This document shows positions 15,115 through 22,748 of a stretch of DNA of 46,193 nucleotides, piece after piece. Every line of letters begins with the position of its first letter. Within the stretch, counting starts at the first letter, position 1. The notes beneath the pieces were generated by a model, which saw only the letters and a list, made by a program, of their open reading frames with translations, was not told where the DNA came from and did no database searches. This stretch comes from a virus, in IMG/VR virus record IMGVR_UViG_3300021962_000190, positions 1 through 46,193 of that record. One strand, written 5' to 3'. A program made the position numbers and the translations under genes.

Positions 15115-15193
15115 TGATAGTAGCGCATTTACCTGTTGGTAATGATAGAATATAAATGCGTAATACGAATAGTATTTTCTATCACTACTATCG
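15115..15193 (+). ncRNA. Structured RNA candidate B with a pseudoknot
   Basis: Four perfectly paired elements fit together. P1 is GATAGTAG (15116-15123) with CTACTATC (15185-15192). P2 is CGCATTTA (15124-15131) with TAAATGCG (15153-15160). P3 is AATAC (15162-15166) with GTATT (15172-15176). A pseudoknot joins TGATAGAA in the P2 loop (15143-15150) with TTCTATCA (15177-15184) between P3 and P1. Nearly every base is accounted for. It is too compact to be accidental, but matches no RNA family I recognise. Confidence 0.65.
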
Positions 15194-15219
15194 CCTATTA
15201 AAGAAAAGGAGTAAATACC

Positions 15220-15363
15220 ATGAATAAACCAGCTGTCTTCAAAGACTATGGTCAAGAGTCATTTACTCTTGCTCAAATAAAAGCTTATCGTAAACAAGAC
15301 GAGCAGGATCGTAAAGATAAGCAAAAGTCTAAATCAAAAACTAATCGAATACGCACCAAATAA
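15220..15363 (+). CDS. Small basic protein, 47 aa
   Basis: A lysine- and arginine-rich C-terminus (RKQDEQDRKDKQKSKSK) suggests nucleic-acid or ribosome contact. An AAAGGAG ribosome site lies just behind the structured RNA. It ends six bases before the tRNA-like element. Function is unknown. Confidence 0.5.
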   Translation: MNKPAVFKDYGQESFTLAQIKAYRKQDEQDRKDKQKSKSKTNRIRTK

Positions 15364-15368
15364 GACAC

Positions 15369-15444
15369 AGGGCGGTATACCCTCACTCTTATAAAGTGTA
15401 GAAAGGTTAGTTGGTCCACGTGGGTTCAATCCCCACCCGCCCTA
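15369..15444 (+). tRNA. Atypical tRNA-like gene (possible tRNA-Ile(UAU) or degenerate tRNA)
   Basis: The outer parts are perfect: acceptor AGGGCGG (15369-15375) with CCGCCCT (15437-15443), and a T arm GTGGG/CCCAC with loop TTCAATC. The middle does not fold as D arm plus anticodon arm. One hairpin CACT-CTTATAA-AGTG (15384-15398) looks like an anticodon arm reading UAU but sits where the D arm should be. A D-loop-like AGTTGGT follows it. It may be a rearranged, armless or decaying tRNA. Confidence 0.5.
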
Positions 15445-15457
15445 CTAAGGAAGTCTT

Positions 15458-15643
15458 ATGAAAGACTTAATACCTTTTACAGATATTCATCCAGATATAC
15501 AAATGGATTTTATTGAAAAAGCTTATAACTATCTTATAGATATGGCTCGTATTGAATTTCTTGATATTCCCATGGAAGATCATCCGCAGTATGAATTAAT
15601 CTGCGATGTTGCTGAGGAATTCTATACTGGAGATAGAACATGA
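15458..15643 (+). CDS. Hypothetical acidic protein, 61 aa
   Basis: A short acidic helical protein (DIHPDIQMDFIEKAYNYL). An AAGGAAG ribosome site lies between the tRNA-like element and the ATG. It overlaps the next gene by four bases. Function is unknown. Confidence 0.55.
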   Translation: MKDLIPFTDIHPDIQMDFIEKAYNYLIDMARIEFLDIPMEDHPQYELICDVAEEFYTGDRT

Positions 15644-16002
15644 AAGATTACACAAAAATTTTAAAAGAGATTTCTTCTATGATAGAATCAGAAAAGAAAT
15701 CAATTGAATTTACTGCCAATACAATATCTGAATTAATAGATACATCTATTTTGGCATACAATGATATTAAACAAATCGACAAAGGTTTTAGTATGGAAAA
15801 AATTAATTCTATACTAATTTCTTTGGAAGTCTTTGCTCAATCAGTAATAGATATATGTAATAAATTTATTGCTGATAATATATCTAATCAAGACTTTGTT
15901 CATGTTCTGTCTAGACTAAAAGATTTGCACGCTTCTATGCTAGCAAACTTAATTATTCTTAGAACAGATTCAAATGATTTATATCAAGATAACTTAGATT
16001 GA
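15640..16002 (+). CDS. Hypothetical helical protein, 120 aa
   Basis: A mostly helical protein with heptad-like hydrophobic spacing over much of its length, suggesting a coiled coil. It is coupled to the previous gene (ATGA). The 83 bases that follow carry a T-tract but no convincing hairpin. No family is recognised. Confidence 0.6.
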   Translation: MKDYTKILKEISSMIESEKKSIEFTANTISELIDTSILAYNDIKQIDKGFSMEKINSILISLEVFAQSVIDICNKFIADNISNQDFVHVLSRLKDLHASMLANLIILRTDSNDLYQDNLD

Positions 16003-16085
16003 TTTATTACTAAGCCCCCTTTTTTTACAAACTATACGCACATTCATACAGAATTCTGCTCTTCTCAAACTATATAGAGGATATT

Positions 16086-16754
16086 ATGAATTATAACGAT
16101 GATGATATTTTTTCTCAAAATGATGATGATATTTTTGAAGATCATAACGATTCTTCTCAAAAAATAACTGACGCACTTTCCAGTCACATCAAATCAGAAC
16201 ACGGAATGCAAATAGATTCCGACATATTAAAAGATATTGTTTCTGATAATGTTCGGGCAAAACTTGTAATAGCTATTCTTGAAGCTGCTGGCAATTGGGA
16301 AACTCAAGCAAGCAAAACTGCTTCTTCTAAAGCTATTCATTTAATTCTAGATGAGTTAACTAATAATCGTTATTCTAAAGTTTATGAATACTATCGCATA
16401 GAAGTTATTCTTACTCAAAGAAAAGTTGTTTCTAAAGTTCTAAAAGAACTTAGCTCTGGAGATATTGAAGATCTCAAAGAGATTAAAGACAAACTTAATT
16501 TAGATATAACACCTACATTTTTAGTTACTTACTTCCATACTTTTTCTAACATTATTGATTATACACTAAATAAAGATAGAAAACTTTATATGGCTTTATC
16601 TAAAGAATTGAATCTTCCTGTAGAGCAATCCATTCTTTATGATGAAGTAGACAATCAAGGTATTCCTACTTCTAAAGCTTTTAGTCTTCATAGAGTAGCT
16701 AAGACACTAAATAAAACTTATTTAGATTCTATTCTTAATAAAACGGAATCTTAA
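16086..16754 (+). CDS. Hypothetical protein with acidic tandem N-terminus, 222 aa
   Basis: The first 25 residues contain a repeat NDDDIF twice (DDDIFSQNDDDIFED) and are strongly acidic. The remainder is helical. An AGAGGAT ribosome site is present. It ends one base before the M50 protease gene. No family is recognised. Confidence 0.65.
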   Translation: MNYNDDDIFSQNDDDIFEDHNDSSQKITDALSSHIKSEHGMQIDSDILKDIVSDNVRAKLVIAILEAAGNWETQASKTASSKAIHLILDELTNNRYSKVYEYYRIEVILTQRKVVSKVLKELSSGDIEDLKEIKDKLNLDITPTFLVTYFHTFSNIIDYTLNKDRKLYMALSKELNLPVEQSILYDEVDNQGIPTSKAFSLHRVAKTLNKTYLDSILNKTES

Positions 16755-17279
16755 ATGATTACTTTTTTAAAACACAAATATGATGATTATTGGGAAAAAT
16801 CTTTTTGGCCAAAAATTCAAATATTTGATAAATATTTTTTATTAAAAAATGATCATAAATCTCAAGTAAAATTAATATACTCTATATTAACTGCTTTAGC
16901 TATAGCTGAACTTAACTATGTTTTTTTAGATTTACCCTTAGCTTTGCTTATGACTTTTATTTTAATTATACATGAACTTGGTCATTATATTTATGCAAAA
17001 GCATTTAATGCTAAACCATCATATCCTTTGTTTATACCAATACCATTTTTCGCTGTAGGTATAACACATATTGTTGATATGAAGATTGAACATATTCCTA
17101 CCATAGCTTTAGCTGGAATATTTACATCTTTAATTTATTTAACAATAATGTTTATTTATAATTCTTTATTGTTATTTATGAATCCATTTCTTATATTAAC
17201 TTCTATTGTTTTTTCTTTTGTATTTAATTACTTTGGATCAGACGGAAGAAAATATAAATCAGCTAAACAAAAAATTTAA
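16755..17279 (+). CDS. M50-type intramembrane metalloprotease (site-2 protease fold)
   Basis: The 174-aa membrane protein contains the zinc-binding HELGH at residues 73-77 inside a hydrophobic helix. A second membrane segment follows, ending in a cytosolic FGSDGRK motif that can supply the third zinc ligand (Asp), as in site-2 proteases. It would cleave substrates within the membrane, such as anti-sigma factors or signal-peptide remnants. A phage copy could alter host envelope signalling. The length is short for the family, and no PDZ domain is present. Confidence 0.85.
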   Translation: MITFLKHKYDDYWEKSFWPKIQIFDKYFLLKNDHKSQVKLIYSILTALAIAELNYVFLDLPLALLMTFILIIHELGHYIYAKAFNAKPSYPLFIPIPFFAVGITHIVDMKIEHIPTIALAGIFTSLIYLTIMFIYNSLLLFMNPFLILTSIVFSFVFNYFGSDGRKYKSAKQKI

Positions 17280-17290
17280 GGAGCACTACT

Positions 17291-17467
17291 GTGCATTTAC
17301 TTATACTTCCTTTTGTAGCAGTTGGTTTGACTAGTAAGTATTTATCTAATCGGCTAGTCAAGCAAAATGCTGCATATGATGAACAAATGCAAATTGATTA
17401 TATTTTTGCAAGTATCGTAAATTCCATTGATCTAGAGGACGAAAAGAATGAAAAAAACCAAATATGA
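17291..17467 (+). CDS. Small membrane-anchored protein, 58 aa
   Basis: A GTG start with AAGGAG nine bases upstream. The N-terminus is hydrophobic (HLLILPFVAVGL) and the rest acidic. An in-frame CGG followed by C is here read normally as Arg. It overlaps the next gene by 20 bases. Confidence 0.45.
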   Translation: MHLLILPFVAVGLTSKYLSNRLVKQNAAYDEQMQIDYIFASIVNSIDLEDEKNEKNQI

Positions 17468-17648
17468 TGAAATAAAATTATTCTTAGACAATTCTTTTTA
17501 CGATATTCAAGCTGGTCCATTAGATCAGTCTTATGTACTTAAAGTACTTACAAAAATGCTGGTCGGTGCTTCTACCGCTGTATGGTCTTTTATAGAATTG
17601 AAAGACTATCTTAAGATTGCAAGAAAATATAGAGGTTATCAAAAATGA
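17448..17648 (+). CDS. Hypothetical protein, 66 aa
   Basis: A small basic helical protein with one moderately hydrophobic stretch (VLTKMLVGASTAVWSFI). It has a GAGGAC ribosome site and overlaps the next gene (ATGA). Function is unknown. Confidence 0.5.
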   Translation: MKKTKYDEIKLFLDNSFYDIQAGPLDQSYVLKVLTKMLVGASTAVWSFIELKDYLKIARKYRGYQK

Positions 17649-18013
17649 CTAATAACTCTCCAATTACTTCTTTTACTTTTTCAATGGAAACTGCTAATAA
17701 AAGTAAAGAAGAAATTTTTACTAAAGTTAAGAGTTTGAGTGATCGTATAGACAAAATTGTTAATCAATTTACAATTGACGACATGCCTATACTAAAACCT
17801 ATTCTTAATATAACTCATTCTAAAAATGATCTTAAACGCTTAGCTAAAGCTCTTGATAGAGTTGCAGATATTATTGAAGTTCACGATGCTTTGGAAAGTA
17901 AACTTAAAGTTCTTGAACTTGCTCAAAACGAACCTCATTGGTTTGCTGCAGCTTTTGGCGACTTTGAAAAAGACATTGATTCTGCTATTGATAAACTAAT
18001 ATCTGGAGATTAA
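17645..18013 (+). CDS. Hypothetical coiled-coil protein, 122 aa
   Basis: A helical protein with regularly spaced Leu/Ile (KSLSDRIDKIVNQFT; LAKALDRVADIIEVHDAL). It lies four bases before the treble-clef-rich gene and may belong to the ubiquitin-like block. No family is recognised. Confidence 0.55.
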   Translation: MTNNSPITSFTFSMETANKSKEEIFTKVKSLSDRIDKIVNQFTIDDMPILKPILNITHSKNDLKRLAKALDRVADIIEVHDALESKLKVLELAQNEPHWFAAAFGDFEKDIDSAIDKLISGD

Positions 18014-18017
18014 TATT

Positions 18018-19910
18018 ATGATAGACTATTCTATTATTAATGATGAACAAGCAAAACATGTTGCTGTTCGCGGAACTGTTAAATCGTTTAATCTTGACCA
18101 TGTCACAGATAAAGATTTAACTTCATTTTTTACAAACTTATCTAAATATGCACACGTAGATACAGGCTTATTGCCTTTGGATGGTACTGGTTTACTTGCT
18201 TATCGTCAAGCTGCAAACCATGCTCAAATAGTTGTTCAACACGCTCCAGGAATTTCTAGGATTCTTTGGGGTCAGCATGAAGGTGATTCTTCTGCTAAAA
18301 CTTATATGCTTGCACAACCATATAGAATTATTATTGGAGATATTTTAAATGGTAATTTTTATGGTGCAAGAATATTTTATTCAATTAATCCTATAACATC
18401 TCCTTCTCAACAACTATATCACGTTAATCTTCCAAACATTAATTGTCGTGGATATCGTGGAAATGGAGTAGGTTGGGTCTGTTTGTATCATCGAGACGAC
18501 TGGACTCAAATTCCTTTAGGCGAAAAAGTTTCTAGACTTATTGAACGTTGCTCTGGCTCAGAAGCATACAATGATGCTAATATGTCAGAAACTGATGGTC
18601 CCCGCTTCTATGCTTCTCACGGTAAGCCTAGTTATATTATTAATCCAAGCGAATGGGAACAAAAGACCCAAGAAGAAGGGTTTATATGGACTTTGCAGGA
18701 AGATCTTTGGATTCCTATCTTAGTTAAAGATAGGGATAATCAAGGTCAACATTTTAATGGAGGTATTCCATTAACTTTAGGAATGGCTCTTACTGGAGAC
18801 TATCAAGCTTATTATACTGATAGAGAGCACACAAAACCAGTAAATGCAATTGCTCGTGATGATAAAGAATACTCTTCTTTGCAATCTTTCACTATAATTA
18901 AGCAAGCTTATACTGAAGCTCCACCTTTAAATTCTAATCAAGAATTTATGAATCCTTATATGCGTGCTCAAGAGATTAGAGAACAATACGCTCAAACAAC
19001 ATCTGGTTTTAGTCAAGTGACTGATCAGGATGAAGATGAAGATTCTTTCTTTACATGCAATACTTGCGAAAGCACATATTCTTATGAGGACACTGAACAC
19101 TATACTCATAGTGACAATACAACTCATTGTCAATCATGTTTTGAAGAATATTTTGTTTATTGCGAATATCATGATGTTCATCTTCATAGCGACGATGCTA
19201 TATATATAGATGAATATGACGCATATATTCCAAACGATGAAGTATATAATTGCCCTAGTTGCGATTCAATGTTTTACCTTGATGCCAATGAAAGCAACAC
19301 TCGCCACAGAATCTTTTTGCACGGCCCAACTTCTCAATACAATCTATGCACCGTTTGTCTAGATAATGATTCAAGTATTCCTCAAGCAAAATGCCAACAG
19401 TGTAATGGATTAATTCCTTTACATGAAGAATATCAACACGAAGGACTATATACTCATATCAAATATATTGATATTGTAGATAACATTCCTACAGTTGTCA
19501 CTAAGCATTTCCATGCTTATCCTTGTGCTTCCCACAGTAATGTTGTAAATAATTCTTCTATTTGTCCTTGTGGGAACCTCAGAGATAATCCATCATTTTT
19601 GCTAGGTGATGATGTTCAATCTTTTGAATACTTTGTTGAGAACGGTTCTTTTAACGATATAGACGAACATGCTTACCTACCTGTCTCAAAAGACTTTACT
19701 AGTTTTAACCCTCTAAAACTAATAGCAGATCATAATAACATAACCCTAACAGAATCCCAGTATGCAAATGCGTGCGGATATGTTAATGCTTGTAAAAGCT
19801 GTGTTTGCGTGAATCAAGATACTAAACAAGTAAGTTTTGATGCTTCAAAATTTGATATCAATAATTTTGAAGCTTTAAAACAACTACATAATAATTCAAT
19901 TGAAGGATGA
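18018..19910 (+). CDS. Large cysteine/histidine-rich (treble-clef type) protein, candidate E3-like factor
   Basis: This is a 630-aa protein. The first 340 residues are an unrecognised globular part. Residues 347-520 hold repeated metal-binding knuckles: CNTC (347-350), CQSC, a Cys/His-rich stretch, CPSC, CTVC, CQQC and CPC (516-518). The spacing of alternating CxxC pairs and histidines resembles cross-braced RING or LIM-like domains, but I cannot assign one. It lies seven bases before the JAMM protease gene in the same operon, a context in which a RING-like protein could bind the E2-like proteins. A plain zinc-ribbon scaffold is the alternative. Confidence 0.65.
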   Translation: MIDYSIINDEQAKHVAVRGTVKSFNLDHVTDKDLTSFFTNLSKYAHVDTGLLPLDGTGLLAYRQAANHAQIVVQHAPGISRILWGQHEGDSSAKTYMLAQPYRIIIGDILNGNFYGARIFYSINPITSPSQQLYHVNLPNINCRGYRGNGVGWVCLYHRDDWTQIPLGEKVSRLIERCSGSEAYNDANMSETDGPRFYASHGKPSYIINPSEWEQKTQEEGFIWTLQEDLWIPILVKDRDNQGQHFNGGIPLTLGMALTGDYQAYYTDREHTKPVNAIARDDKEYSSLQSFTIIKQAYTEAPPLNSNQEFMNPYMRAQEIREQYAQTTSGFSQVTDQDEDEDSFFTCNTCESTYSYEDTEHYTHSDNTTHCQSCFEEYFVYCEYHDVHLHSDDAIYIDEYDAYIPNDEVYNCPSCDSMFYLDANESNTRHRIFLHGPTSQYNLCTVCLDNDSSIPQAKCQQCNGLIPLHEEYQHEGLYTHIKYIDIVDNIPTVVTKHFHAYPCASHSNVVNNSSICPCGNLRDNPSFLLGDDVQSFEYFVENGSFNDIDEHAYLPVSKDFTSFNPLKLIADHNNITLTESQYANACGYVNACKSCVCVNQDTKQVSFDASKFDINNFEALKQLHNNSIEG

Positions 19911-19916
19911 CATTAT

Positions 19917-21605
19917 ATGACTACTGAACTAACAATCAATGATTTAGACTTCTTCTATATGCCAAATGGACTACCTTGTTTTCTTGGAAACAGACCTGAT
20001 CTTTTGGACATTGTAGAGAATACTCTAAATATGAGTATGTATTACGTTCTTGCTGATAAATCTACTTTTAAAAAGTATACTCAAACTAAACCTGCAGGTT
20101 GGAATTCAACTACTAAGACTCAAGAACCAGCTACTACTACAGAGTATTTCGAAGAAGAACGTGAAGCCTGTATTTTTAAAGTTGTCAAAAACATGATTGG
20201 TCGAGTTGTTCAACCGGCAAATGATTGTTTTGGTGAAACTTTTATTGGAATCGAGCCTGAAGCAATTTACCATTTGCCACCTATTCCTAAGACTTTAACT
20301 GATAAGCTTGATGAATTCTTTAGGCTTGTTCATGCTCAGCACGGCACAGAATCAATTGTTCTTCTTACTTTTGATGAATCAAATTGGTCTTCTGAATCTT
20401 GGGGAGTTTTAGTTCCTAAGCAGGAGAATACATCTGTACACTGCAAGTATGATCCAGATTCTATTGTTGAACTTAAACCATACCATCTCTCTATAGTTGG
20501 CTCTGTTCATAGTCATCCTGAAATGTCTGCTTATGCTTCTGGTACAGACCATGAAGATCAAGCAGACTTTGATGGTCTTCATATTACTTATGGATGGCAA
20601 AAGAGCAAAGACAATGGCGCTACTCAATACCATATTGAAATGCAGATGAACGGTACCGCATATATCTTAAAGCCTGAAGATGTTTTTGAGATTGATAAAA
20701 CAATAAAAGATCCTGATCCGGAAGTTGTTGCTTGGACGGAGAACGTCTCAAAAAAAGCACAACCCCCGTATTCGGGTACGGGGGCTACAACAGTACAGCA
20801 GTCTCAGCTAAAGACGCCAGCTCGGCAGCAAGTACAATCTACTCGGCCTACTGGCAGTAGTTCCCAAGGATATTATCGTACTCTTCTAAAAGGTATTTCT
20901 GATGATATTAATTTACCAGCAGATGCTATTTTAGTATGCGAAGTAGACGACAGTGCACTAACAATTTATTGTCCTTTATGTGAATTTGTATTATCTAATG
21001 TAGACTTAGGCAATAGAATGTGTGGCGGATGCGAAGTTCACATAGCTCTTCCTGGCGACTCTGCTCACGATATTATTGGAAGTGTTTCTTATCATGAAAC
21101 AGAAAAGTTTAATTATGGAGTAAAATCAACATATTCTGCTCTTCCTAATTTTACTGATGTTTATTTGTATTGCAAAGACATAAAAGGTTCTCCTATGTTT
21201 TTGCATATATATGACAACGGTAAAGTTGGGACTTCAGATGCAGAATCTTATGATATTGTAACTTCTGAAAACTATACTCTTTGTTGCAATACTCATGTTG
21301 ATGATATTGCAACTGATTGTAAATGTCAGGTTACTGTAACTTCTGATGACATGTTAGACTTCGAAGAGAAGCATTCTACAATTGATTTGTATGATCAAAA
21401 ATCAGAATGCTTTGAATGTGGAAACTACATGCAAGCAACTTGTCCAATGTATCGTAAGATAGTTGTTGATTGGGCTACTAACAATATCGAAATATCTGAC
21501 AATATGATTTTCGATATTTGCGAGTCTTTTGTTCCATACTTCCTTGCAAAAGACACGGACACATATCTATATGATGATGATAAATCGTCATTATACTATA
21601 ATTAG
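19917..21605 (+). CDS. JAMM/JAB-domain metalloprotease fused to zinc-ribbon domains
   Basis: The 562-aa protein carries a JAMM motif, HSHP at 198-201 followed by S208-G-T-D211, completing the His-His-Asp zinc site. It continues DFDGLHITYG, a pattern I recall from PRTRC protein A and Prok-JAB. In ubiquitin-like systems this domain removes the modifier from targets or matures it. A Pro/Gln/Ser linker (about 275-325) leads to cysteine-rich ribbons: CPLC (352-355), CGGC, CCNTH...CKC and CFECGNYMQATCPMY near the C-terminus. It is co-directional with the E1-like gene, 12 bases away. The linker DNA contains a GC-rich hairpin. Confidence 0.85.
   Translation: MTTELTINDLDFFYMPNGLPCFLGNRPDLLDIVENTLNMSMYYVLADKSTFKKYTQTKPAGWNSTTKTQEPATTTEYFEEEREACIFKVVKNMIGRVVQPANDCFGETFIGIEPEAIYHLPPIPKTLTDKLDEFFRLVHAQHGTESIVLLTFDESNWSSESWGVLVPKQENTSVHCKYDPDSIVELKPYHLSIVGSVHSHPEMSAYASGTDHEDQADFDGLHITYGWQKSKDNGATQYHIEMQMNGTAYILKPEDVFEIDKTIKDPDPEVVAWTENVSKKAQPPYSGTGATTVQQSQLKTPARQQVQSTRPTGSSSQGYYRTLLKGISDDINLPADAILVCEVDDSALTIYCPLCEFVLSNVDLGNRMCGGCEVHIALPGDSAHDIIGSVSYHETEKFNYGVKSTYSALPNFTDVYLYCKDIKGSPMFLHIYDNGKVGTSDAESYDIVTSENYTLCCNTHVDDIATDCKCQVTVTSDDMLDFEEKHSTIDLYDQKSECFECGNYMQATCPMYRKIVVDWATNNIEISDNMIFDICESFVPYFLAKDTDTYLYDDDKSSLYYN
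20763..20784 (+). other. GC-rich hairpin inside the JAMM gene
   Basis: CCCCCGTA (20763-20770) pairs with TACGGGGG (20777-20784) around the loop TTCGGG, an eight-pair stem of unusual strength in an AT-rich gene. It lies exactly in the linker between the protease and ribbon domains, and no U-tract follows. Confidence 0.6.
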
Positions 21606-21617
21606 GAGATAATAATA

Positions 21618-22379
21618 ATGGAAAATAAACAATTTAGATTTGTTCTTATTGGAGCAGGTGGAATTGGCACTTGGCTATCAGCTGGTCTAGTAAGACTTCT
21701 TGAATGGAAATATCCAGGATCTGCTTTAATTATAGTTGACGGAGATTCTTTTGAAGAAAAGAATAAAGAACGTCAGGACTTTACTAAAATTGGCAATAAA
21801 GCTAGCGTAAAAGCTTATGAACTTTCTTCCCAATTTTATAAAACAACTATAATTCCAGTACCTAAATGGATTGTAGGAGATAACTTTGAAGGAGTTGCAG
21901 ATGCAGAATCTCCAAAGATTAAAGCTACAGATCTCTTAGTTGATAACGATGTTGTATTTGCAGTTGTTGATAATTTTGCTGCTCGTAAAATTATTTTCGA
22001 TGCAGCTTCAAAACTTAATAATGTAGACGTTTTTACCGGTGGTAATGACGATGCATTGTTTGGAAGCATATATCATTATCAACGACGTGATGGACGAGAT
22101 GTTACTGAACATCCGGTAACTACTCATCCAGAATATGACAATCCACCAGACAAAAATCCTGGAGAGCTTTCTTGTCAAGAAAGATCCCAGATTGAAGGTG
22201 GAACTCAACTTCTTGCCACCAATATGGCTGTTGCATCGTTTCTTTTAGGACGAGTGCAAAAGATCATAGTAGATGGCCAAGAACCTACAGAAGCCGAGAT
22301 ATACTTTGATCTCGGTGTAGGTAAAGCAGAACCATACGATAGATCTGCTGTGCCAGCTATGGCAGATTCAAAAGTATAA
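21618..22379 (+). CDS. E1-like ThiF/UBA-family adenylyltransferase
   Basis: A 253-aa E1-fold enzyme expected to adenylate the C-terminal glycine of a ubiquitin-like protein. All key elements are visible: GAGGIG nucleotide loop (12-17), VDGD (D41, D43), N49 with R52-Q53, K61, and D118-N-x-x-x-R123. A cysteine in ELSC (C186) stands where E1 enzymes carry the catalytic thiol, followed by the family helix (EGGTQLLATNMA). The similarity is to the ThiF protein of PRTRC systems. It is flanked by the JAMM gene upstream and the modifier downstream, all within 1.1 kb. A thiamine or molybdopterin role is unlikely here. Confidence 0.9.
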   Translation: MENKQFRFVLIGAGGIGTWLSAGLVRLLEWKYPGSALIIVDGDSFEEKNKERQDFTKIGNKASVKAYELSSQFYKTTIIPVPKWIVGDNFEGVADAESPKIKATDLLVDNDVVFAVVDNFAARKIIFDAASKLNNVDVFTGGNDDALFGSIYHYQRRDGRDVTEHPVTTHPEYDNPPDKNPGELSCQERSQIEGGTQLLATNMAVASFLLGRVQKIIVDGQEPTEAEIYFDLGVGKAEPYDRSAVPAMADSKV

Positions 22380-22410
22380 TAAATAAAATAATCACCAAGG
22401 AGCATTAACC

Positions 22411-22659
22411 ATGCAGATTAACAACAATTCAGGAGCCGGCGCATCGAACGGAGTCGCTAACGTTCGATTCGGCGTATACTCACAGGCAACTCCAGTTGCT
22501 GGAAAGACAATCAAGGAAATCCGTGATCAGTTCAGTAAGCTTTGGGGCATTCCATCAGATGCAACAGCTTACAAGGGCAAGGACAAGCTTGACGAAAACT
22601 ACGTTGTTCAGTCCAATGACAACCTAGAGTTTCACCGTCGCGCTGGTGAGAAGGGCTGA
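22411..22659 (+). CDS. Ubiquitin-like modifier (PRTRC-C/Prok_Ub-like), ends in glycine
   Basis: This 82-aa protein ends FHRRAGEKG, matching the C-terminus I recall for PRTRC protein C (RRAVGTKG-like). The middle follows the ubiquitin-like order: strand (VRFGVYSQ), helix (TIKEIRDQFSKLWGI), strand (YVVQSNDNLEF). A bare terminal Gly would permit direct adenylation by the E1-like neighbour without processing. The gene has its own AAGGAG site and a strong terminator. Its codons end mostly in C or G (GGC, AAG, GAC), unlike all its neighbours, which suggests a very abundant protein, as a consumable tag should be. Confidence 0.8.
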   Translation: MQINNNSGAGASNGVANVRFGVYSQATPVAGKTIKEIRDQFSKLWGIPSDATAYKGKDKLDENYVVQSNDNLEFHRRAGEKG

Positions 22660-22675
22660 TTTAAGCCCATTGCTT

Positions 22676-22722
22676 TGTGGGGGAGCCAATTCATTATGTA
22701 TTGGCTCCCCCACTTTATAATT
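22676..22722 (+). terminator. Strong intrinsic terminator after the ubiquitin-like gene
   Basis: GTGGGGGAGCCAAT (from 22677) pairs perfectly with ATTGGCTCCCCCAC over 14 bases around a nine-base loop, followed by TTTATAATTT. It separates the modifier transcript from the AAA+ gene. An ATG frame starting inside the hairpin at 22677 is therefore not the true start of that gene. Confidence 0.9.
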
Positions 22723-22748
22723 TACTCCATAATATAAGATTGGATATT

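Noticed and set aside
16003-16085. T-rich stretch after the 120-aa gene as a terminator
   Set aside because: CCCCCTTTTTTT is present, but no matching G-rich arm forms a hairpin before it.
22677-22748. Earlier ATG for the AAA+ gene
   Set aside because: It lies inside the perfect terminator hairpin and would add 24 residues encoded by the hairpin itself. ATG 22749 is the better start.
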